Shown piece by piece: positions 15,012 to 19,253 of a stretch of DNA of 19,253 nucleotides. The position numbers and the translations under genes were made by a program. The stretch covers positions 1 to 19,253 of the forward strand of contig JANWHL010000095.1 in assembly GCA_025450405.1 (NCBI GenBank). The letters run 5' to 3'. Every line of letters begins with the position of its first letter. Position 1 is the first letter of the stretch. Source of the DNA: Ktedonobacterales bacterium. Lineage in GTDB: Bacteria; Chloroflexota; Ktedonobacteria; Ktedonobacterales; JADMIN01. The notes under the pieces are model-generated. The model made no database searches and was not told the DNA's origin. It saw nothing but the letters and a program-made list of their open reading frames with translations.

Positions 15012-15902
15012 ATGCCGTGTGGACTCACGAGTTCATCGAATGTTGACGCGGAAAGCGCGCGGAAGGTGCCTACAGAGAACATGACTGACAAACTCAGGGG
15101 ACGCGGCTATTCACTCGCGGACTCGTCGGTGATCGTCGGCGTATCCACGCGCACGCTCGCGCGCTGGATCGAGGAAGACGGGGTCCAGTTGCCGACTGAC
15201 CCAACTGATCAGCGCAAGAAGATCCTCACCCTGGGGCAACTGCGCGAGGTGGCTACGAAGCACGGCTACCAGATCGCGGAGCGCGCGCGGACGTCTGGCC
15301 CGCTCGCGTCGCCGGCTGGCGCGCCAGCCGGCGATCGCGCAACCGACCGCGCGGCCCAGCCGCGGCCAGCCTGGTCGGACGCGTCGAAGCGACCGACGTC
15401 GCCTCCGCTCGCGTTTCCGCCCCCCTACACCGGGACGCACCAGCAGGCTTCGCGAGACGACGCCCACGCCGCGGTCGAGCTGGTCCAGGCGGCTATGACG
15501 CGGATGGCGCGCCCGCTTGGCTTGCGCATTGTCGGCTCGAATTTGCGGCGGACGCTTTCGGCCTCGGACGCGACGGCCACGATCTGGGCATTCACACATG
15601 TGGCGCGGGAGCTGGCGGGCGCACTCCAGCGGGTCATCAACGACTTTGACCTGAGCGAGAGTAACGACGAGCGGACGAGTGAACGCGCCGTTGAGCGCGC
15701 GCGTGAGCTCGTCGGCCATGCCCTGCGCACGCTCCAGCCGAATAACGCGCTGGTGCGCGCGTCACAGTCACCTGTGCCCATGGCCCCGATTGTGGAGGTC
15801 TATCATTACTATTCGCTCGCCAGCCGCCTTGCCAATGACCTGCTGCGCCTGATGCCAAACGCTGAGCACGACGGCCACGCCTCAAGCCCGCTCCGTGACT
15901 GA
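15012..15902 (+). CDS. HTH-containing protein (MerR-like N-terminus), function unknown
   Basis: 296 aa. The N-terminal region (about 31-92) resembles a MerR-type helix-turn-helix: GYSLADSSVIVGVSTRTLAR WIEEDGVQLP, followed by ILTLGQLREVATKHGYQI. A Pro/Ala-rich linker (about 95-145) leads to an all-helical C-terminal part (about 150-290: AAVELVQAAMTRMARPLGL, IWAFTHVARELAGALQRVI, YYSLASRLANDLLRLM) with no match I recognise. No metal-binding cysteines of the kind found in MerR metal sensors, and no transposase or integrase catalytic motif. The start is uncertain: ATG 15012 has AAAGGA almost touching it; GTG 15066 and ATG 15081 are alternatives without better sites, and all retain the HTH. Divergent from the 204-aa gene across the GACAT repeats, which it may bind. 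A 26-bp palindrome lies in the linker-coding part. Confidence 0.75.
   Translation: MPCGLTSSSNVDAESARKVPTENMTDKLRGRGYSLADSSVIVGVSTRTLARWIEEDGVQLPTDPTDQRKKILTLGQLREVATKHGYQIAERARTSGPLASPAGAPAGDRATDRAAQPRPAWSDASKRPTSPPLAFPPPYTGTHQQASRDDAHAAVELVQAAMTRMARPLGLRIVGSNLRRTLSASDATATIWAFTHVARELAGALQRVINDFDLSESNDERTSERAVERARELVGHALRTLQPNNALVRASQSPVPMAPIVEVYHYYSLASRLANDLLRLMPNAEHDGHASSPLRD
15309..15334. repeat. 26-bp perfect palindrome inside the HTH gene
   Basis: Thirteen bases starting TCGCCGGCTGGCG are followed directly by their exact reverse complement, with no spacer. It encodes SPAGAPAGD in the disordered linker. A coding palindrome this long is uncommon even in GC-rich DNA; possible readings are an operator, a hairpin in the mRNA, or a low-complexity codon effect. 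Confidence 0.85.
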
Positions 15903-16253
15903 CACCAGGGCTACCAGATCGTGGTGAGTCGCTGCGTCGCCGCGATTCCCAGACGCCGGAAGGTGCGGCGGGCGCCTAGCCAGACGCCCCAAAGGCATCA
16001 ACCTAAGGGCGAGCGGACGGCTTGGAGTCACGGGGCATGCGTGCTAGTCCCTGGCGGACGGGGTGGCGAGGCGAGCATGCGGAATTGAAGTTCCGCGTCT
16101 AATTCTGGCGGGCGAGCGCGGCGGGAAAGCGCGCCGAGGCAGGTGGGCGCTAATTGGTGTGCCTGGGGATAATGCATGTGCGGGCGTCCACCGGCCGCCG
16201 CTACGAAGCCTCCGGCGACGAGGGCCACCGGAGTGGCCTGGGCGGGGGTGGCA
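15903..16253. other. 351-bp intergenic region without a supported gene
   Basis: It lies between the convergent HTH gene and the PNPOx-like gene. No frame has a convincing start and protein character. Two hairpins are visible: GCGGAA/TTCCGC (16079-16096, 6-base loop) and GGCCAC/GTGGCC (16223-16238, loop CGGA). The second lies 15 bp after the stop of the PNPOx-like gene and may help end its transcript, but there is no T-tract. No tRNA-like fold was found. Confidence 0.6.
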
Positions 16254-16880
16254 TCACGCGTCCGTCCCCGGCAGCAGCACCACGAAGCGCGAGCCGAAGC
16301 CCTCGGGGTCGGCGTCGCGCGGGCCGGTGGCCGGGCCGGTGCGCGACTTGGCGCTCAACTCGTCGGCGCACACGCGGACCATCTCCACGGCCTTCAACTC
16401 GCCGTCGCGGGCGTGGGCGTAGTCCGTCCCCGCCGCGCGGCCGGGGAAGTAGCGCGCGGTCATGCGCTCCAGCACGCCGCGCTTCTCCGCGAGGTCGGTG
16501 ACCGCCTCCGCCCGCCCGAAGACCATGACGGCGCGGTAATTGGCTGAGTGGTTCTGCGCATCGCGCGAGGCCACGAGACCGTCCAGCAGGGTTACCTCCA
16601 CGCAGACCGGCGTCCCGGCGCGCAGGGTCCGCAGCGTGCGGCTGGCGGGCGCGCCGTGCAGGTAGATGGTGCCATCCTCGTAGTGATAGAGCATTGGCAG
16701 CACGAACGGTTGGCCGTCCTCGGCGAAGGCGACGTGGGCCACGCGGCCAGTGCGCAGGATCTCGTCGGCACGCTCCGGCACGGACCGCTCGGGGTGTCGC
16801 CGGATACGTGTCCGCGCCCCGTGCGCCGCGGTTGCTCTGTCCTCGATCGTGCCGTCCGCCAAGATCGTACTGTCCGTCAT
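16254..16880 (-). CDS. Pyridoxamine 5'-phosphate oxidase-like / NimA-type flavin-fold protein
   Basis: 208 aa. The core (about 27-185) is the FMN-binding split barrel: IRRHPERSVPERADEIL, VAHVAFAEDGQPFVLPMLYH, TIYLHGAPASRTLRTLRAG, HSANYRAVMVFGRAEAV, then KAVEMVRVCADELSAKSRTG. This pattern fits the NimA (5-nitroimidazole reductase)-like branch rather than true PdxH; the reaction here is unknown, but flavin- or haem-dependent redox chemistry is usual for the fold. Start choice: ATG 16880 has GGAGG at 8-nt spacing; the longer frame from 16937 lacks a good site. Divergent from a MocR-type regulator 242 bp away; regulators of that type often sit beside and control genes of vitamin B6 or related flavin chemistry, so regulation of this gene by the neighbour is a fair inference. 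Confidence 0.9.
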   Translation of the reverse strand: MTDSTILADGTIEDRATAAHGARTRIRRHPERSVPERADEILRTGRVAHVAFAEDGQPFVLPMLYHYEDGTIYLHGAPASRTLRTLRAGTPVCVEVTLLDGLVASRDAQNHSANYRAVMVFGRAEAVTDLAEKRGVLERMTARYFPGRAAGTDYAHARDGELKAVEMVRVCADELSAKSRTGPATGPRDADPEGFGSRFVVLLPGTDA

Positions 16881-16952
16881 CGCTCGCTCCTCCATCTTCC
16901 TGCCCCATCCACTATCTACCTGCCACATCCGCAACACCTAACCGCCGCCCAG

Positions 16953-17001
16953 CTCTCCTCCTCCCTCCTTCTCCTCCCTCCTTCTCCTCCCTCTCTCCTC
17001 T
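16953..17001. repeat. 49-nt uninterrupted polypyrimidine tract with 13-bp period
   Basis: Positions 16953-17001 contain only C and T on the plus strand. Within them the unit TCCTCCCTCCTTC occurs at 16959-16971 and 16972-16984, with a partial third copy to 16993. The tract lies in the divergent gap, on the PNPOx side, and would be polypurine in that gene's leader if transcription begins near 17057. Confidence 0.85.
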
Positions 17002-17033
17002 GTGTCCTCTGTGTTCTCTGTGTTTTCCGTGGT
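16998..17033. repeat. 9-bp-period repeat (CTCTGTGTN family)
   Basis: CTCTGTGTC (16998-17006), CTCTGTGTT (17007-17015), CTCTGTGTT (17016-17024), then the degenerate TTCCGTGGT (17025-17033). Read on the other strand it is the CACAGAG-type motif found scattered in intergenic regions of several phyla; its role is not established. It joins directly onto the polypyrimidine tract. Confidence 0.8.
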
Positions 17034-17057
17034 TCCCGTTCCCTCCTCCTCCCCATT

Positions 17058-17104
17058 GGTGATAGACTACCGGCGAGAATGGACTGGTACAAGGGCCAAT
17101 CACC
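17058..17104. promoter_or_regulatory. Candidate overlapping divergent promoters of the MocR and PNPOx-like genes
   Basis: Plus strand: extended -10 TG-A-TAGACT (17060-17068), predicted start ~17075, 48 bp before the MocR ATG. Minus strand: TTGTAC (17087-17092) and TAGTCT (17064-17069) with a 17-bp spacer. GGTGAT (17058-17063) and ATCACC (17099-17104) flank both as an inverted repeat, a possible MocR binding site. The match to consensus is moderate. Confidence 0.35.
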
Positions 17105-17122
17105 GCGAAACGAGGCAGGCCA

Positions 17123-18739
17123 ATGCGCAGCGCCGCTCCCGTCGATCTCCTCCTTGCACTGGACCGCGGCGCCGACGCACCGGAGGGCCTGACCCGGCAG
17201 ATCTACGCCCGGCTGCGCGCCGCCATCCTGGCGGGGCGGCTGCGCGCCGAGGACCGCCTGCCGCCGACACGTGAGATGGCGCGCGATCTTGGCGTGGCGC
17301 GGCTGACCGTGGCAACGGCCTATGAGGGGCTGCGCGCCGAGGGCTACGTCCGCGGGCGCGTGGGTGCCGGCACGTTCGTGGCGCCGCGGCTGGGCGGCGA
17401 GCCCGCGCGGGCCACAACGACGCTGTCGGCCGGCCTGGACCTCGCCGCGACGCCAACCGGTGACGTGTCCGCGACTGATGCCGAGTACGCGCGCCTCTCC
17501 GCGTGGGGGCGCGGCCTGGCCAACCTCGCGGATGGCGGGGTCGGCAGCACACCACCCGCACCGTACAATATGCGCGCCGGCAGCGGCGCGGCGGATGCCT
17601 TCCCCTGGGCGCGCTGGCGGCGGGTGGTCGGGTGGCTGGACGCCGGCGGGCACGAGGCGGGGGCCATAGAGGCTGGCAGCGGCGAGGTTTCCGCGCTGGT
17701 CGCTCCGGGTTCGCGCTGGGAGGGTCTGTTGGGACCGCCAGGGGCGCGGGCGGCTATCGCGGCGTGGCGGCGGCGCTCGCGAGGTCTGCGCTGCGAGCCA
17801 GGGCAGGTGCTCATCGCCGGGGGTGTGCAACAAGTCATATCGCTGCTGGCACGCCTGCTACTAGATCCCGGCGACCACGCGCTGGTAGAGGACCCTAGCT
17901 ACGCGGCCTTCCACGCGGCTTTCGTCGGCGAGGGGGCGCACGTAATTGGTGCCGCCGTGGATCGCCAGGGGTTGGTGATGGACGCGCTGCCTGGCACTGA
18001 CCATCCGGCGCCGCGCTTGGCGTTGGTGACGCCATCGCATCAGTACCCCACCGGCGTGACCCTCCCGTTGGATCGGCGCCTGGCGCTGCTGGCGTGGGCG
18101 CGACGCGCGGGGACGGTGATCGTCGAGGACGATTACGACGGCGAGTTGCGGCTGGAGGGCCAACCGCTGGAGGCGTTGCAGGGCCTCGACACCGGCGGCG
18201 CGGTCGTCTACGTCGGCACCTTCGCCAAGGCGCTCTACCCGGCCGTGCGCCTGGCGTTCGCGGTTTTGCCGCCGTGGCTGGTCGTGCCGGCCGTGCGGGC
18301 GCGGGCGGTCGGGGATCGGCATCCCACCTGGCACGACGCGGTGCAGGTGGCGCGCTTCATCGAGGCGGGCGAGCTGGAGCGCCACCTGGCGCGGGTGCGC
18401 CGTCTCTACCGTGCGCGGCGCGATGCGCTGGTGGCGGCGCTGCGCGCGGAGCTGAGCGGGCTGGTCACCATCGGGCGGGCCGAGGCGGGCATTCACCTCT
18501 GCGCGGGCCTGCCTTCCGGGGTGGACGATGTCGCGCTGGCCCGCGAGGCGCTCGCCGCCGGCATCGGGCTCTCGCCGCTCAGTCCGTACTACCTCGCGGC
18601 TCCGCGTCCCGGTTTGCTGCTTGGCTTCGGCGCCATGCCCGAGGAGCGGCTGGCCGAGGCGGTACACCGGCTGGCGCCGCTGGTGCGCGCGCGAGTGGAG
18701 CGCGCGGCGCGGGGTGAAGCGCAAGCCGCTGGGGGCTAA
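17123..18739 (+). CDS. MocR-type regulator: GntR HTH fused to class I aminotransferase fold
   Basis: 538 aa. The N-terminal GntR winged helix (about 20-92) shows LTRQIYARLRAAILAGRL, RLPPTREMARDLGVARLTVA and GYVRGRVGAGTFV. The rest is a fold-type I aminotransferase: GGVQQVISLLARLLLDPGD, the PLP-ring Asp in EDDYDGELR (Asp336/337, Tyr338), and the Schiff-base lysine Lys369 in YVGTFAKALYP. All expected PLP contacts appear kept, so the protein likely binds PLP as an effector, as PdxR and GabR do. A longer than usual variable region (about 95-150) links the parts. The ATG has GAGG at 7-nt spacing. It is divergent from the PNPOx-like gene, its likely target. Its stop (17-bp-free junction) overlaps the stop of the convergent glycoside hydrolase by 4 bp. 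Confidence 0.93.
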   Translation: MRSAAPVDLLLALDRGADAPEGLTRQIYARLRAAILAGRLRAEDRLPPTREMARDLGVARLTVATAYEGLRAEGYVRGRVGAGTFVAPRLGGEPARATTTLSAGLDLAATPTGDVSATDAEYARLSAWGRGLANLADGGVGSTPPAPYNMRAGSGAADAFPWARWRRVVGWLDAGGHEAGAIEAGSGEVSALVAPGSRWEGLLGPPGARAAIAAWRRRSRGLRCEPGQVLIAGGVQQVISLLARLLLDPGDHALVEDPSYAAFHAAFVGEGAHVIGAAVDRQGLVMDALPGTDHPAPRLALVTPSHQYPTGVTLPLDRRLALLAWARRAGTVIVEDDYDGELRLEGQPLEALQGLDTGGAVVYVGTFAKALYPAVRLAFAVLPPWLVVPAVRARAVGDRHPTWHDAVQVARFIEAGELERHLARVRRLYRARRDALVAALRAELSGLVTIGRAEAGIHLCAGLPSGVDDVALAREALAAGIGLSPLSPYYLAAPRPGLLLGFGAMPEERLAEAVHRLAPLVRARVERAARGEAQAAGG

Positions 18740-19253
18740 CCGCGATCCGGCGCGGACTCAGCGGACGACATGGTGATCTCGATACGGTGCGGCCCAGACC
18801 CGGCGGCCGGCACGAATGGCTCGTCCACCGCCGCGCCATCAATAGCGCATACGGCCACATGGGTGCCCGTCCCCGCGATGGCCAGATCGAGCGTCATCTC
18901 GCGGTAGGGCAGCCGGCGCAGGACCACACCGGCGATTCCGGGCGGCACCAGCGGGGCGAAGCGAACCCCGGCCGGCTCGAAGCGCAGGCCGCAGAGGCCC
19001 ATCAGCACGGCGCGCAGATAGCCGGTGGCGCTCCAGGTTTGGCGCGGCAGAGCATCCCACCCGGCGAGCGGCATGCCCGCACGTTCCTGCGTGCCGCCAT
19101 AGATGGCGCCGGTGAGCGGATGGTACAGCTCGGCGAACTGGGCGTCGCGGCACGCTTTGCCCGCCAGCTGGCGCAGCTCGAAGGCGAACGCGTCCACGGC
19201 GCCGTGGCGGGCGGCGGCCTCGGCCCAGAATCCCTGGATGTGGGGCCAGACGG
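18736..19253 (-). CDS. C-terminal part of a probable glycoside hydrolase (cut by window edge)
   Basis: At least 171 residues; the frame is open to the right edge, reading VWPHIQGFWAEAAARHG before the first possible internal start at 19197, so the gene begins outside the window. The segment FAELYHPLTGAIYGGTQER followed by QTWSATGYLRAVLMGLCGLR is the end of an (alpha/alpha)6-barrel of the sort found in GH63/GH37-like, MGH-type or amylo-alpha-1,6-glucosidase-like enzymes. The remaining ~80 residues (GVRFAPLVPPGIAGVVLRRL onward) form a beta-rich C-terminal domain, common in these enzymes. The exact family and substrate cannot be told from this fragment, and the catalytic acids are not visible. 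It converges on the MocR gene with overlapping stop codons (18736-18739). Confidence 0.75.
   Translation of the reverse strand, partial: VWPHIQGFWAEAAARHGAVDAFAFELRQLAGKACRDAQFAELYHPLTGAIYGGTQERAGMPLAGWDALPRQTWSATGYLRAVLMGLCGLRFEPAGVRFAPLVPPGIAGVVLRRLPYREMTLDLAIAGTGTHVAVCAIDGAAVDEPFVPAAGSGPHRIEITMSSAESAPDRG

Noticed and set aside
15002..15046. 14-codon leader-peptide-like frame (ATG AAA GGA AAT ...) before the HTH gene
   Set aside because: No ribosome-binding site and no attenuator hairpin; overlap with the main start looks incidental.
16953..17033. CRISPR array
   Set aside because: The periods (13 and 9 bp) are too short and there are no unique spacers or cas genes.
16912..17103. Small frames over the repeat tract with Ser/Val/Phe/Leu or Glu/Gly/Arg repeats
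   Set aside because: They are translations of the polypyrimidine and 9-bp repeats, not proteins.

Overview
The window is high-G+C bacterial DNA carrying fourteen complete genes and one gene cut by the right edge. No rRNA, tRNA, IS element or CRISPR array was found by eye. The gene repertoire (a large XRE-HTH/STAND-ATPase/TPR regulator, a membrane-anchored TPR protein ending in a SUMF1-like domain, a SWIM zinc-finger protein, a T/P/A-rich lipoprotein) and an intergenic CTCTGTGT-type repeat suggest a soil or thermophilic Chloroflexota member. That placement is inferred from style, not from a marker gene; a deep-branching actinobacterium is the main alternative.

Layout. 28-3973 (+): an MBL-fold/Rieske iron-sulfur protein, then a membrane TPR-SUMF1 fusion whose catalytic cysteine positions are replaced. 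4020-5212 (-): a NUDIX hydrolase and a TetR regulator with a clear inverted-repeat operator just upstream of its re-assigned GTG start. 5449-6999 (-): an unrecognised 121-aa protein and a SWIM zinc-finger protein, preceded by a leader that could pair with the first ribosome-binding site. 7169-9694 (-): selB, with a near-consensus sigma-70 promoter, followed closely by a DinB-like protein. 9928-10320 (-): a small three-helix membrane protein with a 17-bp tandem duplication at its 3' end. 10453-13074 (-) and 13283-13957 (+): a divergent pair, the XRE-STAND-TPR regulator and a secreted lipoprotein. 14196-14810 (-) and 15012-15902 (+): a divergent pair of unrecognised proteins around an unusually AT-rich control region with GACAT/ATGTC inverted repeats; the plus-strand gene encodes an HTH protein and holds a 26-bp perfect palindrome. 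16254-16880 (-) and 17123-18739 (+): a NimA/PNPOx-like flavin-fold protein divergent from a MocR-type (GntR-aminotransferase) regulator, separated by a polypyrimidine and 9-bp-period repeat tract. 18736-19253 (-): the C-terminal part of a probable glycoside hydrolase, overlapping the MocR stop codon by four bases.

Start codons were re-assigned for many genes from Shine-Dalgarno spacing and promoter position. In three cases (selB, the STAND regulator, the 204-aa protein) a promoter-like sequence lies downstream of the longest possible start, so the shorter protein is the likely product. The regions most worth following are the 14811-15011 control region with its two unknown genes, the leader pairing at 7000-7132, the cysteine-less SUMF1 fusion and the repeat tract at 16953-17033. 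I see no complete, clearly new multi-gene defence or biosynthetic system.
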